This document shows, piece after piece, positions 46,514-58,768 of a DNA stretch of 64,000 nt. A program made the position numbers and the translations under genes. The notes beneath the pieces were generated by a model. The model ran no database searches and was not told the origin of the DNA. It saw nothing but the letters and a program-made list of their open reading frames with translations. Origin of the DNA: Lentinus brumalis. Lineage: Eukaryota > Basidiomycota > Agaricomycetes > Polyporales > Polyporaceae. The DNA lies in the NCBI GenBank assembly GCA_001792895.1, contig MARA01000002.1:930001-994000 (forward strand), in the 5' to 3' direction. Positions within the stretch are counted from its first letter, which is position 1. Every line of letters starts with the position of its first letter.

Positions 46514-49500
46514 CGCCTCTCGTTCACGCGCGGTCTCCGTCCGCGCCTCGACACCTTCTCTGCCCGCCATCTCGTCTCCCGTCAGCATCCAAGCTTGCGA
46601 GGCGGCTACACCGCGCATACATCAGGTCGCTTGCGACGGAGACGGCTGAATCACCGCGGGGAGTCCGGTGTAGTCGAGCGTCCTGGCTGCGCTGTTTGCT
46701 CGGATGACACCCCGTCAAATATCGCCGTCGGTGGCGGCGTGGACGTTGGGACGGAGCCTTGCAACATCCCACCCGTCCCTCGTTCAACCTCCTGAAGAGA
46801 TCCTCGGCTGGCGCCGTGTCGCGCCAGACCTTGTACCACCATCACCCTCGTACGCTATTCTCACAGTTTTATTCGACGGTCCTTGTTCTCGCTATCTTCC
46901 TGGTTTTTTTGTTGTCATGGCATATTCCATTGGTCATTGGTCGTTCCGTCCCTGCATGGTCGCATCCCATCCACTCATTACACGTTCACCTTTCGCACTT
47001 CTTCGGGAACCGGGTATATTCGCATTCGCATTCACGTTCACGTTCGCTGTACATAGAGTTCCTGCAATCTTTCTCCGCGGTTCTCCCGTAGCTTACCCGC
47101 CCCCTCACCCTCGCTAACATATGGTGCAGTAATCCTCTAGTCACTAGTCACGTCGTACGCATATGCATCCGCTGGTCTAATGGCGCACGGGCGGCTGTCC
47201 CGTGCACTGTGTAGCTTGTCATCTCGTGTACGGTATCGCTGTAGAATACCAAGTGTCTCCGTGGGCGTCGTCGCCACACATTCGAACCACCACGCGCTTT
47301 CGTGTGACCCGTTGTAATTTGTCGCTGCAATCTGGCACGCTACACGCTAGGCAGGCAGCAGGAATGATCGCAGTGCACGCGCCCCGTCGCAACGACGCGC
47401 CTGCCAGTGGCCACCGGGACCCTGCATCTGCATCTGCAGTTGTAGTTCAAGTTGTTAGATAGGAATGTTCGTGGTCGCCCGTCACGCGTCATCTGGATTC
47501 TGTATCCAACATTCAGTACCATACCGTACGCCCGAGTCTCGCGCGCAGACTCAGGGTCTGTGGTCTAGAGATCTATCAGGAGGATCTCTCGGCGGCTGGC
47601 CGCGGCGATAGAGTTGCGACAAGCTTTCGAGGACGCGGTCTCAGCGTGACAAAGCGCACATATATACAGGAATGTTCGGGCATGCCGTGCGCGTCGCGCG
47701 AACTGCTCGTGCTGCGAGGCCCGACGCTAGAAGCTCGAGCTGAGCGCCCCCCGGGTCCCCCGTGCGCTGTTGTACGCAGCTGAGGCTCCGGAGTCCGGAT
47801 GCCACAAGACTCGAGTGTCCCCGGAGCAGCAGCGAGCGGGGAGGCGCGAATGCCGAGTCCCGAGTCCCGAGTCCCGAGCCCGAGCGAGCTATCAAGAATG
47901 CTCATCCCGACATGCACTAGCTCCTGATGCATGATGCGTGATGGTGCGCATCAAGTAAGTATGTATATGCTCGTGCAGGCTCGTAGTATACGGAGTCGAG
48001 AGCACCGAGGGCCTATCATACTAGCATATAATGCCGCATGCGATGCGGCGATGTCTAATTGGACCCGCTTGATATGACATTCGTGTCCCTGTCCGACTTT
48101 TCGGAGGTTCGACCGCGGGATCAGTGCACCGGCGCGGCCACGTCGCCCACGATGGGACTTTAGATTGGCAGGGTCGTCGCCGGTCGATGGAACGACATTA
48201 GTGCTGATCGTCCCCGGGACTCGGACTGGTGTGCACGAAAGTCAGGGTAGCGAGGTCCTCACTGAAGAGACGGAGTTCGAACAACTGCGGTCGGTCGGCC
48301 CATGCACCAATTCTAGATCTGTACGTAGACGGTAGCCAGGCAGAAGAAGGCAACTGAGCTCGCAGTTCAGACTAACCACAAATCCACCGAAGCTCGCGGC
48401 CCAGGCCGACATGCGCGGTGCAGGGTAAGTGGTGTACTGTCAATTGGCGGCTTCGGCTTCGGCTTCGGGGCGCACGTCCTCGGCTTCCGGATACGTATAC
48501 GCCGACCGAGGCTCGAGACATCCAGAGTCTTTCAAACATGGTCTGCCGCCACTGGCACGCGCGGGACGCGCGCTGTCACGGACGGCCCGCCTCCGGGTGG
48601 ACGTGGACGTGGCGAAGCCCTCGGGATAAGTACCCTCCCTAGTACTCGGTGGACGTGTCCCCGGGCCCGCAGAGTGCGGTCGCTGCTGAACAGTGAAGGC
48701 GAACGCAGGCGGGCAGACACCAAGCAGACACCCGCCTGCGTCCGTGACAGGAAGGCAGCCACAATACAATGCTCGGGGCTTGGCACAGGAATCAGGATAC
48801 ACGATCCAGCGGCTAGCCATCGTAGTCGCTTCGGCGCACGGAGGCCAGCGCAAGAGCGGGGAGCCTCGAGGCTCCCAATCGACGCGTAGCTCGGGTGAAA
48901 GAGAGTGCGTCACGACGTTCCATCGTTGCAGGGGCCTCTCATGTACATAGAGTGCTTACGCGCCTGTAGCGTCCCGACCGCCAGCGAGACTCAGGGAGGC
49001 CGCTGCCAGCTTACAGAGGGCGGCTCGCCGCAATTGGGTCCGAGAGTCCGAGACGCGTTACAGATGTCCATTGACAGCGGGCAGACGCACCTGAGTCGCC
49101 CACGCCCGGTCGGCGCATCCGGGGACTGTTGCATGCGGACGCCGTCCAGCGATACGCCAGAGAAGTGCTTGCGTGTCGGTCACGATCAGACGGTCTCGCC
49201 ATCGCTGGGGGAAGCTGTGCCGCGGCGCGCCCTTGACTGCTTAGGCCTTAGGACCCAGGGATCACGGAGGCGTCGGGATCCCGCAGTCGGCCCTCGCGCA
49301 GGTTGCTGCGCCCACGAGATTTGCATGACGGACTATTGGGGACTCGTGCGAGATGTTGTTTAATGCGCGAGGTCTCGGAGAAGTGGCGTCGAGGGCACTG
49401 TTGCTCCCTGATCAGTACTCCCTGGCTTGAATCCCGAGGGTCCTGATTACGGAGATGATGTCGAGGAGTCTCGGGAGATCAAGAATGGAGAAGGATAGAT

Positions 49501-50478
49501 GGCTGGCTGGCGGGAACGGGCTAATGGAAAACCGGGGCGGCGTCGGTCAATATAGACAGACTGAATGACTAGAGCATGTACCCTGATGAGACGCCAAGTG
49601 GCACAAGGGTCGGGGTGTTCGTCCTCGGCTATTGAGTCGGCATGCTCCATGATGATCTTCTGGGCTCGACGTGCTGAGCGAGGGGTTCTCAGCATCAGCC
49701 GGGGGACAGACATGATGACAATCAGGCTGACTCACTCCAAGGAACTACATTCATCCGTCAGATAACCACCCATGGTGCAGGGGAACACCGAGGAAAGCGT
49801 GAACAGCACATCTTCGAATTCATCGACCCATATGACGTCGGAGGTTGCGCCAAGGCGAAGACGATGACCTGTCGGAGAGGCTTGCGTCAGTTATACATGG
49901 CACCAGACGTACCTGACAGAAGGGAATGTCCGACCACTTCGTCCGGCCAGAAGCAAGGGAGTCGTCTGCCGTAGCAGTAATGTCGGGGGATACATTGTCA
50001 AGTGGACACGTCGCAAAGATGCGACGCTGCGGTGTTACACACGACACCGTGGCCATCGGAATGCTGGAGGGATACACGTCAGGGTCGCCATGAAGGGAGC
50101 GTGTAGTAACACAAGGAGCACCGGCATCCACAAAGCGGTCTTGGCATACAGGTGCTGTCGTGATACAGTAACCGCGTGTGTGTCACAAAAGGCTATAGAG
50201 ACGCAGGCGGAGAGGTGAGGTGAGTCAAGACGGGGAGATTATGATGGGAGTGCAGTTGAGACCATGGACTCTCTTGGGCATGGGATGTCGTGAGTGGTGT
50301 GGGGGGAGACTACAGTTGTTCAAGAAGGGAGGTCAGTCGATGCATACGCAACATAGAGCCAAGGGATGGATGGAATAGATACAACGAGGAGATATACGAT
50401 TCCGCAAAGCATTACGACGATAGAGCGCAAACATAGTATGAATACAACTGTGGGCGAGAGCATCCAGATACGGATAAG
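46514..50478. other. 4 kb gene-poor region
   Basis: The longest gene-free stretch of the window. Open frames are short and overlapping, with no conserved motif. A short 7-bp minisatellite lies at 47853-47885. No rRNA or tRNA was recognised. The minus strand at 49447-50131 has two frames that could be exons of a small gene, but I could not join them convincingly. Confidence 0.45.
47853..47885. repeat. CCGAGTC 7-bp minisatellite
   Basis: Three exact tandem CCGAGTC units followed by a diverged one. Confidence 0.8.
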
Positions 50479-51835
50479 TTAGACCTTATGAATACACTCG
50501 CAGTCAAGTCCCAAGGAGAAAGTCGTACCGGTATGTACTACACAACATGGCGTGCGTCCGTGGTGCACGCCACGATTGGCCATTCGAGTCCATTCAGAGT
50601 CCCATGCGTTCCGCCAGCGTCCGATCTGCGCCGTTTCCATAGGCGTCGCTATTGCTATTGGTGTTGCCGTTATGACCGTTTGTCCGTCTGCCACCACCCC
50701 TGCGGCCCCCTGCCCCTCCCCACCTCCACCGCCGCCTCCGTTGCGGCGAGACGACCGGTCGTGGTCGCGTTCACGGTCCCTCTCGCGCTCCCTATCACGG
50801 TTCCTGACGCGATCTCTGTCACCTCGGTCGCGGTCACGGTCCTTGTCTCGGTCACGTTCCCTATCCCGGTGAGGTGGTCGGTCACGCTCGCGCAAAGGCG
50901 AACGCGGTCCAGAACGACTGTCATCATCAACATCCATTCCGGCGGTGTCGATGACGGGCTTCCTGTCCTGTGATGCACGAGAATCTCGTGAGACAGCTCG
51001 GGGCTGCGTCGCGTTTGCTGCGGAGAGGTGAGGCTTCGGTGGAACTGGAAGGGAGACATTTGACGCGACGGGGGAGATCTGCGGCTCGGACAGACGCGGC
51101 TTTTTGTGCGCACGAGGTCCAGTAGGTGGGAGCTTGCCAGTACCATTGGCGAGGTGTGACGGAAGCTGGAGGGAGCGAGGCGCTGGGGAAGGTTGGTGCG
51201 CAGGATGTATTTGACGCCCGTGTGCTTGGAGAAGCGCGTCTTGCGACTCCTTCAGCTCAGCACTACGGCCGCAAGTCAGGGGTGGCAGACATTCAAGCGA
51301 GGTCAGGTACGTACGACAGGGAAGAAATGACTTGGTGAGATTCTAAGGCCGCATGGACAGTCAGTTGGGCTGATTCTGGGTATGCACGCGTCGGACGTAC
51401 CTCTAAGCGCCCCCTGCAGCTTCTGTACGACTCGCTTGAGAGCCCGGACATCCTCCTTCAATCGTCCCGTCTCTCCGCTCTTTAGCAGCTCGTAGAGCTC
51501 GTCGTTCTCCTCTTGGAGAATCTTCCCCCTCTGTATGAGAGCAGTCGTAGCCGAGCTTGACCCGGTTGTGGCGGAAGAAGTGGGTTGATTGAGGTGGGGC
51601 AGTAGCAACGACATCAACGCTGGAGGTATAGTGGTTGGCTCGGTGGCTGATGGGGGTGGTTGACTCGCAAGATACTGCCGTAGGTGCGTGACTTCATCCT
51701 AGGACGCGTCAAGACATGAGATGCATACGCTATCAGCTGCCACACAACAATACGCACGGTGAGCTCAGCGACCTGCGCGTCACGTTGGCGCAGAAGAGTT
51801 TCTAATTCCAGTTCTCGTGGTGTCGGGATATCCAT
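50479..51835 (-). CDS. WTAP/FIP37/Mum2-like coiled-coil protein
   Basis: Model: complement(join(50479..51262, 51315..51342, 51401..51698, 51758..51835)), 395 aa. A first coiled coil begins MDIPTPRELELETLLRQRDA. The core reads LIQRGKILQEENDELYELL and continues into LKEDVRALKRVVQKLQGALR and ESHQVISSLSAEL. This arrangement (an QEENdE-type block, a SG-x-x-x-L stretch, then a regular leucine coil) resembles the WTAP/FIP37/Mum2 family, the scaffold subunit of the mRNA m6A methyltransferase complex. That assignment is by pattern memory, not by search. The C-terminus carries a KKPRL basic signal and a long RD/RE-repeat tract (about 50757-50880) like those of splicing-associated proteins. A 28-nt exon 3 is notable. 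An unrelated nuclear coiled-coil protein remains possible. Confidence 0.6.
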
Positions 51836-53012
51836 TACGACGGCGAGGAGAGAGCGCGTCGCACGCCTGAGAGTGTGGCCGAGGAAGGTGGATGGCGAGA
51901 ACAGCGAATCGACTCCGCCTCGAACCGCCCTGCGAGTATGAACCACGTGGCTCTCGCGTGGGCGCACTTACATGGCAACCGCCGGTGACTGCATTGCTTG
52001 CGATTGCTTGCCAGTGCATCGTGCTTCTCTCGATTGCACAACATCCCGTTGATCAAGATTAGCTACAGTGAATGCTGTATCCAGTACATGGGTACATGGC
52101 CGCGTCGAACCCTCCGATACCAGAGCATGTACTTACGCTCACTTACATCTGTCCGAGGAGACAAGTAGATCACTTGCAGCCGCGATAAATTATGTTATAC
52201 ATACCACCAAGCCAAATTTCTTACAGAGGCTTCAAAGTGTTTCTCCTACCGTCATACTCATCACCGTCGCCGACCTCTTCAGTGTGCTGTTCTCTTTCGC
52301 TCTTGGAAGACTCGCGATCTCAACCGCGGTACGTAGCCCTGTAAGCGCTGATGCGCTGATGGGCGGCACAGCCACTGAGCTGGTGGCGCCGGCGGGTCAG
52401 GCTGGGGAAAGCCGCCACAAAGGCATCGCAGTTGCTCTCTTCCTGGCCCCTCTCTGCGGTCACTGATTGTCGCAATTCGGAACCAACTCTCGCAACATAC
52501 TGTCTACAGCACGACACCTGAGGCCTGAGGTCCTAGGACCGCTTCCGGCTATCGAAAAGGCCGGACCCAGGAGGGCGTGCACTTGCGGCAACACGACGCC
52601 GAGGTCCCATGGCCTCGTTTAACCTCGAGATCATACTGAAGCAAGGCGAATCATCACTTGAACAAGGCCCCAAGGGGGAGGGATGGCTAATCACGGTTTG
52701 ATATGACGACGTAAAGTCACCGCAGTTCCTCGTCCACGGCGTGCGTCCATGTCACATTACAGTCCACCTGACTGACGCTCAGCGTGGTACCCTCCTTGGC
52801 TGCGGGCCCGACGCGCATTTCCCCTCGCTTGCACGAGGTCGTTTCACAGCGAACACTGTTTGTTTCTGATTCCAGTGGCTTCCCGACACAACACCTGGCC
52901 ATCCTTACACATCCGGGACGAGACGTATATAAGTCAGAGTGGAGTCTCTGGTCGAGGCCACGTCCCTCGTCCCCCTCCTTCACCCGACACCGCGCTGAGG
53001 GCCACGACCTGC
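51836..53012. other. 1.2 kb divergent upstream region
   Basis: Between the WTAP-like gene and the glutaminase gene. No gene is recognised. A strong TATA box lies close to the glutaminase start. Confidence 0.5.
52926..52933 (+). promoter_or_regulatory. TATA box of the glutaminase gene
   Basis: TATATAAG at 52926-52933, 80 bp before the start codon at 53013. Confidence 0.6.
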
Positions 53013-55938
53013 ATGTACGCGCCAGCCCTCCTCGCAACTTGGTGTTCCATGTTGCTTGCTCCCGTTCTGGGAGCAGTGACATGGACAGCCACCCCCTTCA
53101 ACCCCGCTTCGGTACCGCTCGCGGTTCGTACCCCATATGTCTCAGCGTGGCTCCCCCAAGGAGCGGGGACTGCCCTCAATGCGGCTTGGCCTACCTTGTG
53201 GACTGGCAGTGTAAGTAGACCGCGGTCTCAACCGAGTCGCTCGTGCTCATCGTCCTTTTCAACCAGATCTTGGGATGGGCCGGTTACGTGAAGGTTGACG
53301 GCACGACGTACAACTGGCTTGGTGCCCCTACTGTGTCTGGTGCCAGCAAGGCAACTCAGAAGAGCCTTACGGTGAGTGCCTGTCTGTTCTGATATGACGT
53401 ATCGAAGTTCAATCATCTGCTACAGTTCACGTCCACGCAGAGTGTGTTTGTGTTGACTGCCGGACCGGTCGATCTCACGATTACCTTCCTCAGTCCCGTT
53501 GAGGTAGGACGCGAATTCTTCCGTCGCCCTCATGACACGGGCTCAATTCAAGATGCTCTAGACCTCAGATCTTGTGAACCAGTCGCTCCCTTTCTCGTAC
53601 TATGCCGTCTCCGCGGCGGCCAACGACGGCAAGTCCCATAGCGTGCAGATCTACACCGATATCAGCGCCGAGTGGGTCACTGGCGACAACAGTCTGACTG
53701 CGAACTGGACCACCACTACCGGCAACATTATCACGCACCAGGTTCAGCTCGCATCACAAGGTTCCTTCAGCGAGATCAACGACCACATCCAGCGTGAGTG
53801 CCGAGCTTTCTTCGGTGTTGCCAGGTGCTGACTGCTCTCCAGAGGGTTCTGCATACCATGCTACTCTCAACGTGCGTGTGTCACTGACATACGAGGTTCA
53901 TAGGCAGTTCGAGTGATGCTCTCTTCATTGTTGCAGACTCAAGGCGCAACCTGGCAGAGCGGTGAGGATGCTGTCGTCCGCGCCCAATTCATCAATAATG
54001 GGAAGCTTGCGAACACTGCGGATACGAACTTCCGTGCTGTCTCCGACCGCTGGCCCGTCTTCGCTCTTGCGCATGACCTCGGCACTGTGACCAGTGCCAC
54101 TGCACCCACCGTCTTCGTCATCGGTCATGTCCGGGATCCCGCTGTCCAGTACATCACCGCCAACAACGGTCGCCAGAACCGCAGCTACTTCTTCTGGACC
54201 AGGTTCTCCACCGTTGCCAGCGCTGTGAGTTCTGTCTGTTCCGTCTCCATGAGGGCATGCGCTGACAGTTCGAGTGCAGATCTCCACGTTCATCAACGAC
54301 TACAGCAACGCGCTGGCTCGTGCGAAGGCGTTCGATGCAAAGGTCAAGGCGGACGCATCGAAGATATCGTCTGACTACGCCGACATCGTCGCACTGTCGA
54401 TTCGACAGACACTCGGTGCTTGCGAGATCACTGTTTCGAAGACTAGCAGCGGCGCATTCAACACATCCGACGTTACGACCTTCATGAAGGAGATCTCCAG
54501 CGACGGTGTAAGTTCGTGGATTCAAGACCGGCAAAACTCATGCTCACCTTTCCTGCCATAGAACACGAATACCGTTGATGTCATCTTCCCCGCGTGGCCT
54601 CTGTTCCTCTACACCAATCCTGTCATCGGCAAGCAGTTGCTACTGCCCTTGTTTGAATACCAGGCGACGGGCCAGTACCCGAACAAGTGGGCCGTCCACG
54701 ACATCGGTGCTCACTACCCCCAGGCGATCGGCCACAACGACGGCAAGGACGAGGCCATGCAGGTCGAGGAGAGCGGCAACATGCTCATCATGACACTTAG
54801 CTACGTGCAGAAGACCGGCGACATCGCGCTCCTGAAGCAATTCGTGAGTGCCCGACTATGACTGGTAGCCTGTATACGAGGACTGATCAAGTTGTAATGA
54901 TCCACAGTTCAGCCTCCTCGACCAGTGGGCGCAGTTCCTGATCGAGGACTCACTCATCCCCGCCGAACAACTCAGCACGGACGACTTCGCGGGTACTCTC
55001 GCGAACCAGACCAACCTCGCTATCAAGGGTATCATCGGCATTAAGGCCATGTCCCAGATTGCGTCGCTCGTTGGTGATACCACTCGGGCCAACAACTACA
55101 GCGTGCGTACCAGGACTTTTGAGATATTCAATCATCGCGCTGACGGAAAGGCTTGGCAGTCGATCGCGGCATCCTACCAGACTCAGTGGCAGAACTTCGC
55201 ATTGTCCTCGGACAAGACTCATTTGACCCTTGCTGTGAGTCATGCATGTATCATGTCCAGATCATGCGTGATGGCTTATGGTGGGGATCGTAGTATGGTA
55301 ACAGCGCCTCATGGGGTCTCTCGTACAACCTCTACGCCGACAAGCTGCTCAAGACTAATGTCTTCCCTCAGTCGATCTTTGATCTCCGTTAGTGCCTTGT
55401 CCTCCGTAGCTTTCGGCACTTCACTGACGTTTGAACCGCACATCAGAGACCAAATGGTACAGCAGCCACGCTAGTACGTTTTACGCTTCTTCCCGCTCTG
55501 TGCTTCGTGTCTAACGTCGTGCAGACGCATTCGGCGTTCCGCTGGACACTCGGTGAGTAACCCTCCGTTACCATGAAGGGCTCTGTGCTGACACGCCACC
55601 CGCCACAGCCACACATACACGAAGTCCGGTGCGCTCGCTGCGGCACAAGCTCTGAACGCTCCGGTGAATGCTGACTGTCGCTTGCAGACTGGGAGATCTG
55701 GACCGCCGCACTCGTGACGTCGACGTCCGTGCGCGATACGCTCATCAGCTCCGTGCGCAAGTACGCCGCGGACGGCAAGAGCTCGCAGCCGCTCGGTGAC
55801 TGGTACGAGACCACGGACGGTTCGGTAGAGGGCTTCCGCGCGCGTCCTGTTGTCGGCGGCCATCTTGCCTTGGTGAGTCTCATGCCATGTTGTGCTGCAT
55901 TTTTCTGATGGAGTTGCGCGCAGCTTGCTTTGCAGTAG
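53013..55938 (+). CDS. Secreted glutaminase A-type protein (GtaA family)
   Basis: A 16-exon model closes at 695 aa: join(53013..53210, 53267..53371, 53426..53503, 53562..53793, 53843..53871, 53937..54224, 54280..54507, 54562..54843, 54908..55102, 55151..55234, 55294..55387, 55447..55473, 55525..55552, 55609..55628, 55688..55872, 55924..55938). A signal peptide (MYAPALLATWCSMLLAPVLG) precedes PFNPASVPLAVRTPYVSAWL, the start typical of fungal GtaA proteins. Further family blocks are YFFWTRFSTVASA, DVIFPAWPLFLYTNP, KWAVHDIGAHYPQAIGHNDG and EAMQVEESGNMLIM, then ASWGLSYNLYADKLLKTNVF and GVPLDTRHTYTKSDWEIWTA. Characterised members release glutamate from glutamine outside the cell; several relatives are uncharacterised, so the activity is inferred. 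Four of the last five exons are only 15-28 nt. Confidence 0.88.
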
Positions 55939-56291
55939 AATGGGGATACTTCTGTGGAGGCGTCCACCACGGTATGGCGAAGGGTCTTGCAATCATGCTG
56001 GTTTGCAGCCATACGAAGCAGATATGCTGGCCGGCATAATCGGGGCTTGGGCGCGATCGTGTCTCTCTGCAGCTGGGTGGCAATATGAAGTTAACGATCA
56101 CATCATGATGTATTATCTGTAACATACAAGCTTAGTATCCGTGGAACTACAAGCGTATGAGAGACATATCTGCATGCCGGGAACGACATCGTCGCGAGAC
56201 GCGGTCACATGACCTCCGATGGTGAGGGCGGGGATCGCGTCTGTGACGCACGGGAGACCATGTTGAGCGGGTCCGCTCCCGGGATGCACGG
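55939..56291. other. Intergenic between GtaA-type gene and photolyase
   Basis: 353 bp. Nothing is recognised apart from short AT-rich stretches near 56100. Confidence 0.5.
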
Positions 56292-58636
56292 ATGCATGCC
56301 ATGTTCGCCCGCCACGTCTCTCCCTTGCCCCTCCTTGTGCCCCGCCCGCCGCCCAGAAGCCCCGTCCTCCACATGGTGAAACGCGCCCGCAGCGTCTCGT
56401 CCACGGCGAGTATACACGAAGCAATGAAGAAGACGCGAACAGACGTCAAGGTCCTCCACAACAAGATCGCCACCGCCAAAAATGCGGCGAAGGTGGACGC
56501 GCACCCGCCGCTGCTCCAGCTCCTCGAAGCGGTACGAGACAACGCGGTGAACAAGGATGTGGTCAAAGGAGACTGCGTCGTGTATTGGATGAGGATGGAG
56601 GATCTCCGCAGTGCGTCTCCGAGTTATCGCATGCTTGGAACAGGGCCACTCATGCATTGGGCAGTCCGGGACAACAGAGCCCTCGCTCAAGCGTCTGCTC
56701 AGGCACAGCTGAGCGGTGTACCCTTGGTCGTCTTACATGTCCTGAGTCCGCAAGACTTTACTGCACATGATCGCAGCGCGCGCCGCATTGACTTTACCTT
56801 GCGCAACCTGCAAATCATCCGCGTAAGTTGGCCCTTTTTACCAAATCGGAAAGTAAGGCAGACACACCATTCTACACCGACAGACCGAACTCGCGAAGTT
56901 GGATATCCCGCTATACACCGTCTCGCACACGCCACGAAACAATATACCTGCGTTTGTGGTCGATCTGCTCCAGAAGTGGAATGCGTCTCACCTCTTCGCC
57001 AATATCGAGTACGAAGTGGATGAGCTTCGCAGAGACCTTGCCGTCTGCAAGCTTGCGACCGAACGAGCCAAGATAGCCTGCGCCTATGTCCATGACAAGT
57101 GCATCGTGGCTCCTGGGGACGTGAGGACCAAGGAGGGGCGAGGTTATACTGTGCGTCACACGATACCGCAGTTTCAAGATGCTGATAGTGCAAGGACTTC
57201 AGGTATACTCACCTTTCCTTCGGACCTGGGCACCGTTGCTCGACAAGACTGCCTCCAATCATCTACAAGAGGCAGAGTCCCCAACACCGAACGCTTCGTC
57301 AATCCGCTCTCATCCAGTGTTCGGTGCCCTCTTCAACGTTGTTGTCCCGGATTCTGTGGAAGGCTTCTCGCTGGAACCTGAGGAGCGCGAGAGGATTTCG
57401 ACATGTTGGCACGCCGGCGAGGACGCTGCTCATGAGGTCTGTTCCCTAATCGAAGTTTGTCCTTTTGCAGATACACTGACACGACCGTTTCAGATGCTGC
57501 GGCAATTCCTCTACACGGCTTCTCGATCGTCCCACTTGGGAGCGGTGGACCCTCTCGAAGATGCGAATGAAGCTGTCAAGGACCCTGGCAAACACGGCCG
57601 TCTGGGGAAGTACAAAGACCAGAGAGATCGCCTCGATTCTGACACAACCAGTCGTTTGAGGTGAGCGATGAACACTTCCGCTGGCCGTGCTATTGTGACA
57701 TACTTCTCGGCCCCAGCCCATATCTGGCCGCTGGAGTGATATCCGCTCGTGCTTGCGTACGCGAAGCACTAGTTGCCACGGGCAAGAAGAAAGTCGACAC
57801 AAGTCGCGACACCGGCGTAGGCAGATGGATACAAGAGCTTGGTAGGGTCGTCGCTGCACATTAGCTGTGGGTTACTGACAGGATCTACAGCCTGGCGCGA
57901 CTTCTACACGCATATAATCGCCCTCTTCCCGCGCGTTTCGATGGGACGGCCCTTCCAGGAGAAGTACGCGGACGTGCGCTGGGAGACATCAGAGGAGCAC
58001 CTCCAAGCCTGGAAGGACGGACGTACTGGGGTGCCAATCGTCGACGCTGCGATGCGCCAGGCGAACGTTATGGGCTGGATGCATAATCGAGGCCGCATGA
58101 TTGCGGCGATGTATCTTGTGAAGGACTTGATGATAGACTGGCGGTTGGGCGAGAAGGTAAACAGCATCCCGTTGCTCTCGCTGCCATATTGGCTGACGTT
58201 TTGTTCACCACAGTACTTCATGGAGACGTTGATCGACGGCGACTTGGCTTCGAACAATGGCGGGTGGCAGTGGAGCGCGAGTACCGGGGTCGACCCTGCG
58301 CCCTACTTCAGGATCTTCAATCCCTACACGCAAAGCCAGAAGGTGAGCGAAACTGCCAATTGGCGCAAGTGGATCGCTGAACAACAGCCCTGTAGGGCGA
58401 TCCCGGAGGAGAGTACATTCGCACGTTCGTACCTGAGCTAGCGAAAGTCAGAGGACCAGGTGCGAACCCAGACACAGGTCTGATTTGATATGTATGCTCA
58501 CCGGCTGTGACTTGCAGAGGTACACAACCCGCCGCCGGCATTGGCGGACAAGCTTGGATACCCACGGCCTCTGGTGGACCACAAGGAGGCGAGAGAGCGG
58601 GCGATTCGCCGCTACAAGAATATCGGCAGCGAATGA
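56292..58636 (+). CDS. PHR1: CPD photolyase (class I deoxyribodipyrimidine photolyase)
   Basis: Model: join(56292..56610, 56665..56822, 56884..57150, 57203..57436, 57494..57660, 57717..57841, 57891..58156, 58214..58342, 58396..58459, 58518..58636), 615 aa. The N-terminal photolyase domain reads CVVYWMRMEDLRIRDNRALAQ. The C-terminal FAD domain includes TSRLSPYLAAGVISAR, AWRDFYTHI, GVPIVDAAMRQANVMGWMHN, RGRMIAAMYLVKDLMIDWR, LASNNGGWQWSASTG and RIFNPYTQSQK, all diagnostic. The enzyme uses light to split cyclobutane pyrimidine dimers. Two starts are possible: 56292 gives an Arg/Pro-rich leader without acidic residues that could target mitochondria, while 56373 (MVKRARSVSS) starts at a basic nuclear-type region. 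Both compartments are plausible. It converges with the TXNDC9 gene, stop codons 132 bp apart. Confidence 0.93.
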
Positions 58637-58768
58637 ACATCGAGTTTTCTTCGGTAGCCCATGTCTCGTGATTGGACAGATGTATATATTGGACGCATTG
58701 CAACGAAAGCAGGAGAGAGCACAGGAGAGACCTCGCGAGAACCAAGAAAGAGCAGCGTCGGGTGGGTA

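Noticed and set aside
47166..47300. tRNA candidate starting with a TGGTCTAATGGC A-box-like block
   Set aside because: The only downstream B-box-like string (ACATTCGAACCACC) is degenerate and the arms do not pair, so no cloverleaf can be drawn.
49447..50131. Two minus-strand open frames that could be exons of one small Cys-containing gene
   Set aside because: Splice joining and start could not be settled and the peptides carry no recognised motif.
50757..50880. RD/RE repeat tract read as a simple satellite
   Set aside because: It is in frame with a conserved coiled-coil gene and keeps Arg at regular spacing with varied codons, so coding use explains it.
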